DNA of 64,000 nucleotides, taken from Aporrectodea caliginosa (taxonomy: Eukaryota > Annelida > Clitellata > Crassiclitellata > Lumbricidae). The stretch spans positions 434,001 through 498,000 of the forward strand of contig JACEVL010000056.1 in assembly GCA_020284085.1 (NCBI GenBank), given 5' to 3'. Shown here piece after piece: positions 43,412 to 54,470 of the stretch; the first letter of the stretch is position 1, and every line of letters begins with the position of its first letter. Position numbers and translations under genes: made by a program. Below the pieces are notes generated by a model. That model ran no database searches. It saw nothing but the letters and a program-made list of their open reading frames with translations, and was not told the origin of the DNA.

Positions 43412-44540
43412 CAGGGGTGGACTGGGCCGCCGGGACACCGGGAAGATTCCCGGTGGGCCGCCAGGACCGGTGATATAATAATTTAATCAATTTAGTACAG
43501 ATGATACAGGTTTTTTTACAAAAAATTGCGGCATCGGTTAACCGGTTTTTAGTTTCGGTTAACCGGTTTGTAAATTAACTGAAAAAGAGCAATGCATACT
43601 TACTTACCTACAGTGCTCCGTACAGCCAGCGGCCGCCATGTTAGATAAGAATTTACATCTTCCATTCTACTTCCGGCGTCTTCCACTGAGTTTGTTTTGA
43701 TAAAATTTCTTTTAAATTTGTTAGTTAGTAATAAGTAATATTAATTAAATAAGATATGTTACGGTTATGAGTGATATAAATCCGAAACGTAAATGTAAAG
43801 GTGGTGCGGAGAAAGTAAGAGATAAGAAACTAAAGATTCTTGGTAAAGATGGAGCTAAATGCCGAAATCTAGTCGATTTATTTAAAGCCACTCCAATTCA
43901 AACTGAAGACACCAGCTCTCAACAAACACCTTCTGCAAGTAAACAACCCGACAAATTTTGCAAAAAATGTCCTGTTTGCTGCTTTTCTGTACTACATAAA
44001 TACAGTTTCTATGGGCAAGCATACAAGCATCTCTTTAGTGCATATAAACTTTTATTGACTCTGTCGTCTACCCAAGTAGCTTGTGAGAGATCTTTCTCTA
44101 AATTGAAATACATTAAGAATCGCTTGCGAAGCTCATTGTCATCTACACACCTTGAAGCTTTTATGCTTATGTCAACAGAAACCGATGTTTTAAGTGAACT
44201 GAATAATGACACAATTATAGATCATGTAGCCGAAATGGCACCCGGCTTAAAGAAGTTGCTAATACTATAAACAGCAATAATACCATCACAGTGAGTCCGA
44301 ATAAATTGATTTATAACTTGAGTTGACGCATTCTTAATATTTTATATATAATTATAAATTATATATGCGATTTATCGTTTTTTGTTATTGCATAATGTAA
44401 TTTGTAAAGTGACCCATGACTTTGGAGGTCACTGGCCCTCGGGTATGCATGAAAAAATGCACAAAGAAAATAAAAGTCATGAAGTTAGGGCCGCTTTTTG
44501 TTTTTTTCCCGGGCCGCTTGAACTCCCCAGTCCACCCCTG
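43412..44540 (+). mobile_element. hAT element with ZMYM-like relic gene (1129 bp)
   Basis: The terminal inverted repeats CAGGGGTGGACTGGG (43412) and CCCAGTCCACCCCTG (to 44540) are flanked by the exact 8-bp duplication CCCTGATG (43404-43411, 44541-44548). It is inserted in the minus-strand family gene at 43130-45652. Confidence 0.95.
43767..44270 (+). CDS. Internally deleted hAT transposase (167 aa: basic N-terminus plus dimerisation domain)
   Basis: The frame is intact. Residues 1-40 are Lys/Arg-rich (PKRKCKGGAEKVRDKKLK), as in the N-termini of ZMYM1-like hAT transposases. Residues about 85-150 match the C-terminal hAT dimerisation domain: YKLLLTLSSTQVACERSFS, then LKYIKNRLRSSLSSTHLEAF and MLMSTE. 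The whole DDE-containing middle is missing, so it cannot catalyse transposition. A protein that keeps the dimerisation surface could in principle interfere with a full-length transposase, but that is inference. It lies centrally within an element with perfect target duplication, which implies recent movement by a transposase from elsewhere. Confidence 0.8.
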   Translation: MSDINPKRKCKGGAEKVRDKKLKILGKDGAKCRNLVDLFKATPIQTEDTSSQQTPSASKQPDKFCKKCPVCCFSVLHKYSFYGQAYKHLFSAYKLLLTLSSTQVACERSFSKLKYIKNRLRSSLSSTHLEAFMLMSTETDVLSELNNDTIIDHVAEMAPGLKKLLIL

Positions 44541-45652
44541 CCCTGATGTGACATAAATGGCTTTGGCTGGTGGCCAACTGAACTCTACAACCTTTGACGA
44601 CAAAAAGGCAAACAACTCCTTGTTTATGGGGTTGTGAAGCGGGTCCATCCAACTGCATGGCAGTTTGGTGTAATGACTTTCCTGTGCATACCATCACCTC
44701 TGTTTTCCCGGGTACACTCCTTCAAACTGAACTGTCTGGGATGTATGTGTCCCATACATCATCCAACCTTGAGGTATCCTGAAACTGCTTCTCAAGGTAT
44801 GGTGTAAACACCATGTCTGCATTTTCATGAAAGGAGGCAACACTGGTAGTAGACAGGCTGTGGACAATGATGGAACCATCCAGGACTTTGCAGTCGTAGG
44901 TTGAAGGTGGCTCTGATTGCCCAGGTGGCTTTAGACATTGCTCCAGGTCAGACTTCATGCTTGGTAAATGAAGCTTGCTAAAGTCTGAGAGGGAAGGACT
45001 GTATCTGATGCACTAAAAATTCCTCCAAATCACCATCCTGGTTCTGGATATATACAGCTGGCCAAACAGTGCCACATTGTTCTGAAGCACTTTGATCTTC
45101 TTCCCCTTGTCCTTAGGAAATCTCTTGCATTCATTCTTCAAGAGAGTTCCTCTTGATTGGGTCATGTATGGAGTGGGTTTGCACATCAAGCACATTCTGG
45201 ACGAATTCCTGATACTGTTTCCTGCCTATGTCCTCCAAGGTGCACACTGTAGCTACTACTGACTCGTTGCAGTTGAGGCTGCCAGGATTTAGTAGATCTT
45301 GAAAATCATCCAAGAAGGGATTGCCCATCTGCTGGATGATTGCAGATAAGCTGACAACCTGTCACTGGAAGATCTTCTATGATGAGAGACCCTGTTCATG
45401 GTGCTGAAACTGAAAGTTTTTGGGATTCTCTGTGTCATCTTCAGGAAGGTATTCTTCCTCAAACTGTTTCAGCTTTTTGGCCATCTCCGACCCCGACAGC
45501 ATGCATTGCCGGAAAGCAATTGCACCCAAACTTTTTGCATTCTTGTTTTCCTGTTTGTGAGCCTGATCAAATGGGGTGGTTGTAGATAAGTTATTGGTTG
45601 TTCTAGAAATTACCCAATGAGAACACTTCTTTAAATCATCCTTGAACATTTA

Positions 45653-46780
45653 GTTAAAATACACCCCGTTTAGTTGTTAAGAACGATGGTTTCAAGGGTA
45701 TAAATAGAGAAGCCATCCTGTGGAACTTTAGACAGATTTTGTTTAGGGAACATTTTTGGTTTTCCTTTATGGTCCCTTTTTTGTTTATATCCTGGTCTCA
45801 CTTTTAGTCTCTGTTACTGACACATATCTGTGACTTACAGAAGGAAATGCATTTTGACTAAAGCAATAATGATTGAAGAGGTGGCCCTTGGAATAACCTA
45901 TATGGTTACATTTTGCTTATTTATTAATTATTTATTAAATAATTTATTATATTATATTATTTATACTATTACCATTGAATTCATTTACCATGTAAACATA
46001 GGATTTGACACAATTTCCTTTCATGTATTACTAGTAGCTCAGAAGATATAGTAGTTCAAGAAATCCTCAAAAGGTCACGGTCAGGCTTAAAGTGCTAATT
46101 TTTCAAATATGGTCCTGATGTTAAACTTTTAAACAGTCATAAATAATCTACCCAAATATTTCATCAAAAGAGCTGAATAATGACACCAAGAACACCTTTC
46201 TAGCTCTCATACGAGCTGAGATACAGACATCCAAAGGTACGAGGTTGAGCGGGTCAGGTCAAATTTCGATGACCCGTATCTCAGAAAGTAATTGACCAAA
46301 AAAATTTTGTTTGCAGATTTATACATGTCTTATGTGGCCCAACAAGTTGGTCAAATTTCATGTAAATGTGAATCGGTCATGTCAATCATGTTGGTTTAAT
46401 TGACATGGAATCACCCAGGGGTAGCCATTTTTCAGTTATGGGTCAAAAATTTTTTATACGTATGCGATACAAATGTATAATTCTAATATTCATTTTCTGT
46501 GCACTTTTCCGGTTCTAACGATGTATAACTTTTGCTTGGCAGGATTTTTCTAAGGTTCAGAATAATTCCGGCGGACTACAAGGTGAGGTTACAAAATAAT
46601 TCTACTTTTTACAATTCATTCATGTTAATAATCGATTATCAATCAGTTTAACAATTTTCAATTAACTTTCCCTTTCTGTAGAATGTGTCGTTATAATAAT
46701 TTTCTGCGTAGCATAATGAATCGCAACTAGTAGGCCCTATGGACGTACATATTTCCATTTCTTGGTGATTGTCGAGAAGG
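45653..46780. other. Intergenic, no supported gene
   Basis: AT-rich. 46600-46690 (CAATTTTCAATTAACTTTCCCTTTCTGTAGAATG) is a diverged copy of the leader-intron acceptor region seen at 31180-31215 and 58205-58245. Confidence 0.3.
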
Positions 46781-48361
46781 ACTAAAAAATCTTGCACAGG
46801 AACTCACTGCTATTAGCTCTGACATATTGCACTGTTCTTTGAATCCATGGATGACTACTGGCCTGATGAAATCAACCTTAAATAAAAATACAGCCCGTAA
46901 AAACAAAGTTTTTTTACTATATCCATCTAGTATCCTATAACGTGTACTCTGAAAATAGTCCGCGTTAATTTTACGACATAGCGTGCGTTTAATGAGGCAG
47001 CGCACCAGTTTTTGCCGCGGCCAATGGCAACGCGGCCAATGACAACGCTGCGTATCGGAAAAGGGATTCCCCGATTCGAAAAGTTGAGTCCCCGATTCTA
47101 TAAGCTAGCCTTTTTGGAGGGAGCTGAAATTTTAATAGAATGAAGTGTCTGCGAGGGTGAGTCTATCTGCCAAGTTTCATGACGATTGAATGATTGTAAG
47201 TGATCGAATTAGTCGTCGCAAGATTTGACTTTTTAGCCTGTGGCTCAAAGCAAGCAAAGCAAGCAAGCAAGATTTTCGTAAGTTAAACTAGATGGATAAT
47301 AAAATACAGCCCGTAAAAACAAAGTTTTTTACTATATCCATCTAGTATCCTATAACGTGTACTCTGAAAATAGTCCGCGTTAATTTTACGACATAGCGTG
47401 CGTTTAATGAGGCAGCGCACCCGTTTGTGCTGCGGCCAATGGCAACGCGGCCAATGACAACGCTGCGTATCGGAAAGGGGATTCCCTGATTCGAAAAGTT
47501 GAGTCCCCGATTCTATAAGCTAGCCTTTTGGGGAGCTGAAATTTTAATAGAATGAAGTGTCTGCGAGGGTGAGTCTATCTGCCAAGCTTCATGACGATTG
47601 AATGATTGTAAGTGATCGAATTAGTCGTCGCAAGATTTGACTTTTTAGCCTGTGGCTCAAGCAAGCAAGCAAGCAAGCAAGATTTCGGCAAGTTAAACTA
47701 GATGGATAAAAAGAAAAGCTTTACGTAAAGCACATTAAGAACCCTACTTTAAAAATAAGGAAATCTGTATAAAGTATCGAAATAAATACAAAAAAATTCG
47801 TATAAAATTAGAACAGGAATACTACTCAAATGAATTCTCTAAGAACACTGGTGACATAAAGAAAACTTGGCAACTAATTAAATCCATTATAAATGTTCAA
47901 GAAACAAACCTACCAATTAAGGAATTAAAAATCAATGATCTCAAAACTGCCAAGTCACTCTCACACTTCAAAAGATTAGTACGAGCACACGTAGCAAAAT
48001 AAATCGAAAATGATGTCTAGTTAGGTAGAATTTAGTTGATGTTTAATTGAAAATGATGTTTAGTTAAGCAGAAACTACTGCTGTTTTTGTTTATTTATTT
48101 GATTTGATTTTTAAATTTCGTTTCCTATTATACTTGTCATCCTATGATTCAAACAATTACTGATCTCCCAACGTCTTTACTAATTATCGTGTATTTAGGG
48201 ACCCTACCTAGCGGGATTATTCTTCCCTTCAGGGCACCCATTGACTCCAAGAAATGCCTACTGTTGTCTTCTTTTGTTGCATATTATATCATTTGTTTTT
48301 AATATCTGTTATGTATCTCATGTACAATTCATTTGGGAGCAATAAACTGAATTGAACTGAT
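46781..48361 (+). mobile_element. LINE remnant, internally deleted and interrupted
   Basis: The plus strand encodes LNPWMTTGLMKSTLNK at about 46840-46886. After a 416-bp tandem block it continues with YRNKYKKIRIKLEQEYY and KKTWQLIKSIINVQE (47775-47920), the ORF2 linker between endonuclease and RT of CR1/jockey-type LINEs. It then jumps to an ORF2-like C-terminus (AKSLSHFKRLVRAHVAK, a gap within 47940-48001), losing the entire RT. The 3' UTR ends at 48361 with GCAATAAACTGAATTGAACTGA, a typical tail. Confidence 0.65.
46888..47706. repeat. 416-bp tandem duplication inside the LINE remnant
   Basis: Two near-identical units start at 46888 and 47304 (ATACAGCCCGTAAAAACAAAG). Each unit contains TATCCATCTAGT near its start and ACTAGATGGATA at its end, an inverted pair, and a (GCAA)n stretch near the end. 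Differences are few, so the duplication is recent. Confidence 0.85.
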
Positions 48362-48699
48362 CTGTTCTTTCAAAGATTAGCCTACTTTCAATTGGATATA
48401 GTGGTCTTTATTTTCTTGGACCTACTTTTGAGTAGTCCGACACTGATAATTCACCCTAACTAAATCCAAGTGCTTTGCTTACAATGATGCTTCACCCTAA
48501 CTTACAATGATGCTTCACAATAACTTACAATGATGCATTGATTCTTCACCCTAACTTAGGGCCTAATCCAAATGCTTTTACAATGGAACTTCTCCACAGG
48601 GGTCATTATTTTGCAGTTATGTTAGTTATAGGCTACACTAAATTGTAAAATTTGAAACATTTTCAATACAGCCTCACATATTAATTTGATATCGAAAAG
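48362..48699 (+). other. Upstream flank of G6
   Basis: Matches 60660-60850 (TTCTTTCAAAGA.T.GCCTACTTTC; GGTCTTTATTTTCTTGGACCT; ACAATGGAACTTCTCCAC). It contains a small local repeat CTTACAATGATGCTTCAC (48478-48540). TAGGGCCTA at 48557 and TAGGCTA at 48629 are insertions relative to 60757-60840. Confidence 0.5.
48629..48635. other. TAGGCTA micro-insertion at a TA site
   Basis: AGTTATAGGCTACACTAAATTGTA against AGTTATACATTAAACTTTAGA at 60827-60847. Confidence 0.7.
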
Positions 48700-49990
48700 A
48701 ATTTTTTACAAGCGTTCATCAGGATATTCCATCGGAAATGCAGCACAAGAAAAGATAGAAAGTTCTCACCTGTTTTAGAAATAATTTATTCTGGCTAGAA
48801 ATACGAAGGAAGACAAGAAAAGCCATTCCAAAGTAAAAGAGACACGAATGCGAGGTTTGCCAAAAAGTATTTACGCAAAAACAATAACCTACAGAAGCAC
48901 ATGAGAATCCATACTGAAGGAAAAGCAAACCTTTCTCAGGTACATGAAACAACATTCGCATACACTTTCAGTTTGAGAACATACAGTAGAACCCATACTG
49001 GAGATAAACCGTTTCAGTGCGAAGTACATGTATGTAAACAAATATTTCCTCGTTATTACATTCTACAGAACCATGTTAGAATCCATACTGGAGAGAGGCC
49101 TTACCACTGCAAAATATGTCAAAAACGTTTGTCTGAATCTTCAAGTCTAACAGTTCATACAAGAATCTATTCCGGAGAGATGCATTACCAATGCCAAATA
49201 TGTCTAAAACGCTTTTCCTTATCTTCAACTTTAACAGTTCAGGCAAGAATTCATACCGGAGAAAAACCTTACCAATGTCAAATATGTCAGAGAGGCTTTT
49301 CTCGGTGTTACAGTCTAATATGTCATGCAAGAATCCACACTGGAGAGATGCCTTACCAATGCCAAGAATGTCAAAAGCGTTTTTCCCAGTCATCAAATCT
49401 AGTACGTCATGTCGGAACTCATGCCGGAGTTGAACCGTACAAATGTCAGTTATGTGAGTTTAAAACCAAGTATGTAGGTGATCTAGAGATTCACATGAGA
49501 ACACATACTGGAGAGAAGCCATACCTTTGCCGGGTATGCCAGAAAACATTCTCGAACATTTCAGGTCTTAAGCATCATGGAAAAAACCCACTCTGAAGAG
49601 AAACCATATCTGTGTATTCTTTGTAAGAAAACATTTTTCACATCTTCTGCTCTACAAATTCATGTTAAAATCCATACTGGAGAGAGACAATACCAATGTC
49701 AGATATGTAAGAATAGTTACTCCCGATCTTCTGGTCTACGAGATCATGTTCGAATCCATACGGGCGACAAACCATACCAATGCCAGACATGTCAAAAAGG
49801 GTTTATCCAATCTTCTCATCTCAAAAGGCATGCAAGAATTCATACTGGAGAGAAACCATACCACTGCCAAGTATGTGAGTTTAAAACGGAATGGAAAGGT
49901 TATCTAAAGAGTCACACGAGAACACACACTGGAGAGAAACCATACCTTTGCCGGGTTTGTCACAAAACCTTCTCATGTTTCGTTAACGAT
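48700..49990 (+). pseudogene. C2H2 zinc-finger pseudogene G6
   Basis: A G2-like locus. Leader remnants (AGGATATTCCATCGGAAATG...AAGATAGAAAGTTC) and degraded first fingers come before 48901. The frame 48901-49596 encodes about seven family fingers, including a disrupted one with two extra residues (CEVHVCKQIFPRYYILQNH). An extra A near 49579 shifts the frame, and 49577-49996 carries on with five more fingers. The last finger is cut after CHKTFSC by an AACTAAAAC-rich block, so SVSGSSL, the 3' UTR and the poly(A) signal are missing. Array order (CQLCEFKTKY, KTFSNIS, CKKTFFTSS, CKNSYSRSS, KGFIQSS, CEFKTEW) follows the family module. Confidence 0.8.
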
Positions 49991-50540
49991 AACTAAACGA
50001 AAACCAAAACAAAAGGTTTTAGTTAACTAAAACCAAACCAAAACGAAAACTAGAGGAAAACGATAACGAAATAATTACTAAAACTAAGCCAGTCGAAACT
50101 AAAATAACGAAAACACCTAACGAAAACCAAACGAAAACATATAACGAAAACCTATTCAATGTTTTTGGATATACGCGTTTTATAATCAGCACTTCGTTGG
50201 GTAATCTTCCGATCTTTGGAATTTTATAAGATGTCCGAACTAAATTTAGGTGGTAGTATCTAAAACTAGTGGTGTTTGAGACTGTTTTAAGTATCGATTA
50301 GAAACAGATTGTAGCGAGTGAATCCTTTTTGGTGGCGAAAGCTGTATGCGGGAAAAAATATTGCCAGACTCGGCGAAATAACTAAAACTAATAATAACTA
50401 AAACCCCTAGCATGTGAAACTAAAACTATAACTAAAACTAAATCTTGGCGAAATAACTAAAACTAATAATAACTAAAACACCTAGCATGTAAAACTATTA
50501 ATAATCAAAACTAAAATTCAAGGCAAAACTAATACAACAC
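49991..50540. repeat. AACGAAAACTAAAACTA-rich repeat block truncating G6
   Basis: Irregular runs of AACTAAAACTAA/ACGAAAACC with two copies of AAATAACTAAAACTAATAATAACTAAAAC (about 50378 and 50450). It ends AATACAACACTATT. Complementary in composition to 8656-8855; possibly a hAT-like non-autonomous family. Confidence 0.5.
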
Positions 50541-51447
50541 TATTCTGGACCCCTTCATGTCTAACTATGACCCCCATATTTGGCTCCCAGAAGTGGTGGT
50601 GCCATTCTTTATCAACCGTTTGAACATGACTATTGTTGCTGCCTGACCTCTTCACTTGGAGGTATGTGGCTTGTCTGATCAACTAGAGTTCTGGCGGCAA
50701 ATTATGAACAATACTATACAACGGTTGGACAATCCTCCAACAGCTTTATCAAATAGCCACTCAGTCAGTGACATTCGCTACGTTTGAGTCGATCATCATC
50801 TAGGTTCAGAGTGAAAGACAAACAAGAATTTGTAAGAAGAATGCATTGCTGTACTGTGCAAAGAGCATGGTTCTACTTCATCTGCACTACGAGCAGTAGT
50901 AGCATATCATCGCATTTGGGACAGAATATTGTCAGTCTCCTGGAAGGCATTGTAGAGAAATACCTGGAATATGTTGATGTGTATGATGATGTGTTCAATC
51001 GCAGAATTAGACAATGCTATCGTTGGCACTGCTTTATAACTTCTGAAAACTAGTTAGTTCAACATTGATGTGTGGTTTTATTGCTCTAGCAAAGCAGCCT
51101 ATATTATGCTGTGCATAAAGTAAAACTGGTGTAGTAACTGAAAACTGCACATTTAACAGATTATCTTCAATAAATTTGCTTGGTGTTCCCTAAATGGGAA
51201 CAGACTTCAAATGTGCCCAAATGTTCCCAAATGGGAACAGCACGCCATCTAAGGGCTGATCGCGGAATCACAGAAATACAAGTTCCAGAGACCTTACCCT
51301 AGCATCATTTCTTATATTCCCAAGTATCAAAAAAATTGGCCATTGGGGGATAAGTTTGGGCATTAATGCATGTATAATTATAATAATCAATAATAATAAT
51401 ATTCCAATTATTGAGGCGTTTGCTTATCCGTCTATTTTTATTTGTCG

Positions 51448-51448
<1 letters not shown>
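50541..51448. other. Intergenic; weak frame without motif
   Basis: An 89-aa frame at 50784-51053 has no motif I recognise. AAATGGGAACAG / CAAATGTGCCCAAATGTTCCCAAATGGGAAC repeats lie near 51193-51240. Confidence 0.25.

Positions 51449-51540
<92 letters not shown>
51449..51540. repeat. (TA)n(TG)n microsatellite
   Basis: About 11 AT dinucleotides followed by about 35 TG dinucleotides; a potential Z-DNA or slippage tract. Confidence 0.95.
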
Positions 51541-51543
<3 letters not shown>

Positions 51544-51799
51544 CTTAAGTAAGATCTCCCTAGGATGATCGCCCCCCCCCTCAAAAAGGTCCTTCAGTGC
51601 ATGTTACAAGTGTAATATATCGCTATCAGCGCTTAAACCTCGGCGCCTATGTTGCCGTTCTCAGCCGATATCTGGCCACTTGTTTGGACATTTATGAAAG
51701 GGTTCTTACTTATTTACTAAAAAGGGACTTCTGCTGCCAACTCATACAGAAAGGTTTCCATTCTTTTCTTCCTTTTAATTTTGGGCTACGGGGGTGTGT

Positions 51800-51835
51800 T
51801 ATGCCTTATTATTATTAAGCATTATTATTATTATT

Positions 51836-51867
<32 letters not shown>

Positions 51868-52625
51868 ATATTATTATTATTAGCTATTATTATTATTAAG
51901 TTATTATTATTATGGAGTGTTGGCTAAAAGTAGCTCTATTATCGATATCCTCTGTTGGATCTGTCCAGAGTTCGCCGCTCGTCGGCTCCCGGCATCCTTG
52001 ACATGATGCCCTGGAAAGCCACCGCGTTGAAACGTTGGATAATGACCGATAGGCCTTGGAAGAGGAAGTTTGTTTCTCGAGTGTCACCGGTAGTCTTCGA
52101 CAGTCGGCTTCCTTCCGGTTTCCGATAAGAAGTCGAGGCCCTCTCTGTTGAAGGGACCGAAGGTTTCTATGGCGACAGGTACGAACGTGTATCTCCTTTC
52201 CAGCTCCGAGTACCTGACGTGCTTCCTTGCGGCGGCCATCTCTGCCGCCCCACCAGCCGTGGCCGCTGTCTCCGAAATGTATGAGGCGGCCACCGTGTCC
52301 ACCATCGTCGCATCCCATAGTAAGGTCCGACCACCACTCCACGGTATCAGGGTCTGCCCGTCCGGTCTTTTGCCATCCGATCTGGTCAAGCCGGACGGCT
52401 CTTTGACTGCCGGGATGCCAGCTCTGTTGAGGCTACGATGGATGAGGTCATTGATATTGCTGTGTGCCTCGCTTGTCGGCCGAATCCCAGTGAGCACGAC
52501 AACCCATGCGTACCTCTAGACGAAACGGAAGTACCGCATGCGCATACGTGCGGCTCGCAAATGGCCACAACCCAATCTCAGGCCAACCGCCACCCTTTAC
52601 GGTCTCGTCCTCCACGTCTATTCAT
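51800..52625 (-). mobile_element. LINE 3' half: zinc-ribbon and nuclease-like C-terminal domain, (TAA)n tail
   Basis: Read on the minus strand from 52600: RVAVGLRLG, ICEPHVCACG...RGTHGLSC (Cys/His ribbon), then HRSLNRAGIPAVKEPSGL, DGKRPDGQTLIPWSGGRTLLWDAT, VDTVAASYISETAA and RRYTFVPVAIETFGPFN. The same order occurs in a common family of invertebrate non-LTR elements. The PDG...WDxT core looks like a PD-(D/E)xK restriction-like nuclease, which is an inference. Two or three small frameshifts break it. Beyond the stop a (TAA)n tract (51805-51912 on the plus strand as TTA) forms the tail; on the 5' side it abuts another (TTA)n tract at 52627. Confidence 0.6.
51805..51912. repeat. (TTA)n microsatellite / LINE tail
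   Basis: Interrupted ATT repeats, probably the poly(TAA) tail of the adjacent minus-strand LINE. Confidence 0.85.
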
Positions 52626-52626
52626 T

Positions 52627-52682
52627 ATCAATGTTACTATTATTATTATTATTATTGTTATTATTAATATTATTATTATTAA

Positions 52683-52724
<42 letters not shown>

Positions 52725-52772
52725 CATTATTATTATTATTACTATTATTACTATTATTACTGTTAGTATTAT
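52627..52772. repeat. (ATT)n microsatellite
   Basis: About 45 ATT units with few interruptions, placed between the LINE and pseudogene G7. Confidence 0.95.
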
Positions 52773-52774
52773 AT

Positions 52775-53627
52775 GAGAACCTATACTCAAGAAAAAGCAT
52801 GCTATTTCGCGGGATATGAGAAAACATTCGCATGGTCTTCGCGTCTGAAAACCCATCCTGAAGATAAACCGTTTCAATGCGAAGTATGTAAACAAATATT
52901 TTTTGTTCTTACATTCTAGAGAACCATATTGGAATTCATACTAAAGAATGCCTTATCAATGCCAAATATGTCAGAAACGCTTTTTCCCGATCTTCACATC
53001 TAACACCACGCAAGAATCCATACTGGAGATAGGCCTTACCAATGCCAAATATGTCAAAAACGTTTTTCCCAATCTTCACCTCTAACAATTCACGCAAGAA
53101 TCCATACTGGAGATAGGCCTTATCAATGCCAAATATGTCAAAAACATTTTTCCCGCTCTTCAAATTTAGAAGTTCATCGAACAATTCATACCGGAGAGAA
53201 ACCTTACCAATGCCAAATATGTCAGAAACGCTTTTCTCGGTGTTTCAGTCTAACATGTCATTCAAAAATCCTGGAGAGAGACCATACCAATGTCAGATAT
53301 GTCAACAACGCAAGATAAATTCGCTGATCTTCTCACCTGCGAGACCATGTTCGAACCCATACTGGAGAAAAACCATACCAATGCCTGACATGCCAAAAAC
53401 GGTTTATCCAATCTTCTAATTTCAAAAGTCATGCAAGAATTCATACTGGAGAGAAACCATTCCACTGCCAACTATGTGAGTTTAAAACTTGTACTAACAG
53501 TCAACTAAGAATTCACTGGAGAACACATACTGGAGAGAAACCATACCTTTGCAAAATATGTTTGAAAACATTCTCATGCGCTTCTGGTCTAAGATGTCAT
53601 GAAAAAACCCACTCTGTATCTGACTAA
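52775..53627 (+). pseudogene. C2H2 zinc-finger pseudogene G7
   Basis: It starts abruptly at the (ATT)n tract in a finger linker (GAGAACCTATACTCAAGAAAAAGC), so the leader and start are gone. At least eight finger units can be followed with repeated frame changes, for example at 52915 (early TAG), 53010, 53270 (lost linker) and 53310. Readable parts include [15 protein letters not shown], CQTCQKRFIQSSNFKSH-like, CEFKTCTNSQLR and KTFSCASGLRCHEKTHSVSD, with the stop one codon earlier than in G1. The 3' UTR to 54399 is well conserved. Confidence 0.75.
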
Positions 53628-54274
53628 AGGTTGTAAAACCATTTCTCAACGCTCACAATCTGAAAAATTATGTTGGAATCCATACTTGAGAAAAGTCACA
53701 CCAATCCCTGTTATACCAGAGAACATCTCATGCAATTATTTCAGATATTCCAGGGAACATGTTTCATGCATTTCGTCTTAATGAAAAATGGTGTGAAACC
53801 ATCTGAGTATTCCTGTAGGACTGGATATAATATTGCTATCATAAAAACATATTCTTGCGATCTTTTGCATATCTTGTCTACGAAGAAACAACACTCAACC
53901 AGAAATTGAATGAAATATTTGACGTTTTTCACTTTCATCCGTAACAGTTGGTGAACAAAGATTAGCAAATGGAAGTGTTGAAATACTCAGTCTATGATGA
54001 TATGTACGAAGGAGTTCATTCATATCAGTTTTGCTTCAAAGTAAGAACTTCAGTACAGTACCACTGAGTATTCCTGTAGCACTGGATAAATTCAAGTGCT
54101 CTGCTTTTGTTTTGCGTTTATTTGTGACACTTTTAGTTCCATTCAGGTAGTCCTATAATAATCTTATGTCCAGTTATAAGCATCGAACTGTTTTTTTATT
54201 ATTGCTCTCCTGGTATACCTCACAACAGCTACTACAACTTTGTCCGTGTTTTCACTCATTTCAAGTTTTACATA

Positions 54275-54281
54275 GCCTAGT
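54275..54281. other. TAGCCTA micro-insertion in the G7 3' UTR
   Basis: TTTTACATAGCCTAGTTGTACTCTC against TTTTACATAGTTGTACTCTC at 60441-60460 (G8): an exact 5-bp difference. Confidence 0.85.
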
Positions 54282-54393
54282 TGTACTCTCTGTTAGTGTT
54301 CTGTAAATGCAATCGCAGAGTAATTGCAACGATAATTTCACATATAGTCATTGCTGATGGTAACGATGCTGTTAAGGTTGAAATTTTTTAACA

Positions 54394-54399
54394 AATAAA
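54394..54399 (+). terminator. Polyadenylation signal of G7
   Basis: AATAAA in ACAAATAAAGTTTGTTCC, the family context. Confidence 0.5.
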
Positions 54400-54470
54400 G
54401 TTTGTTCCACGTTTATTTGTTGTCGTTAACCAGTATCGAGTCCTAGAGATGTTGCATCCATGTACAGCTG

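Larger units (their letters stand above)
43130..45652 (-). pseudogene. Decayed gene of a dispersed invertebrate family (HEEADT / VDTD / IWVAF motifs), split by a hAT
   Basis: Minus-strand pieces, 5' to 3': MFKDDLKKCSHWVISRTTNN...KKLKQFEEEYLPEDD (45649-45377), MGNPFLDDFQDLLNP...VQNVLDVQTHS (45328-45131), further pieces to about 44545, then after the hAT element 43412-44540, a frame with CNHEEADT (about 43355) and HTVDTDIAVI...DIWVAFVMGKHYRFYHI (43310-43170). I recall the HEEADTR...VDTDVxVL...[I/L]WVAFGxGK...F order from an uncharacterised, high-copy protein family in marine invertebrate genomes; the function is unknown, and the copy number suggests a mobile element. At least one frameshift lies between HEEADT and VDTD, and several stops occur upstream. 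Confidence 0.5.
53628..54470 (+). other. 3' UTR and downstream flank of G7
   Basis: Homologous to other family 3' UTRs. TAGCCTA at 54275-54281 is inserted relative to 60436-60455 (TTTTACATAGTTGTACTCTC). Confidence 0.5.

Noticed and set aside
50784..51053. 89-aa open frame (MSRSSSRFRVKDKQ...)
   Set aside because: No recognisable domain, no homologous copy in the window, and codon context like surrounding non-coding DNA.
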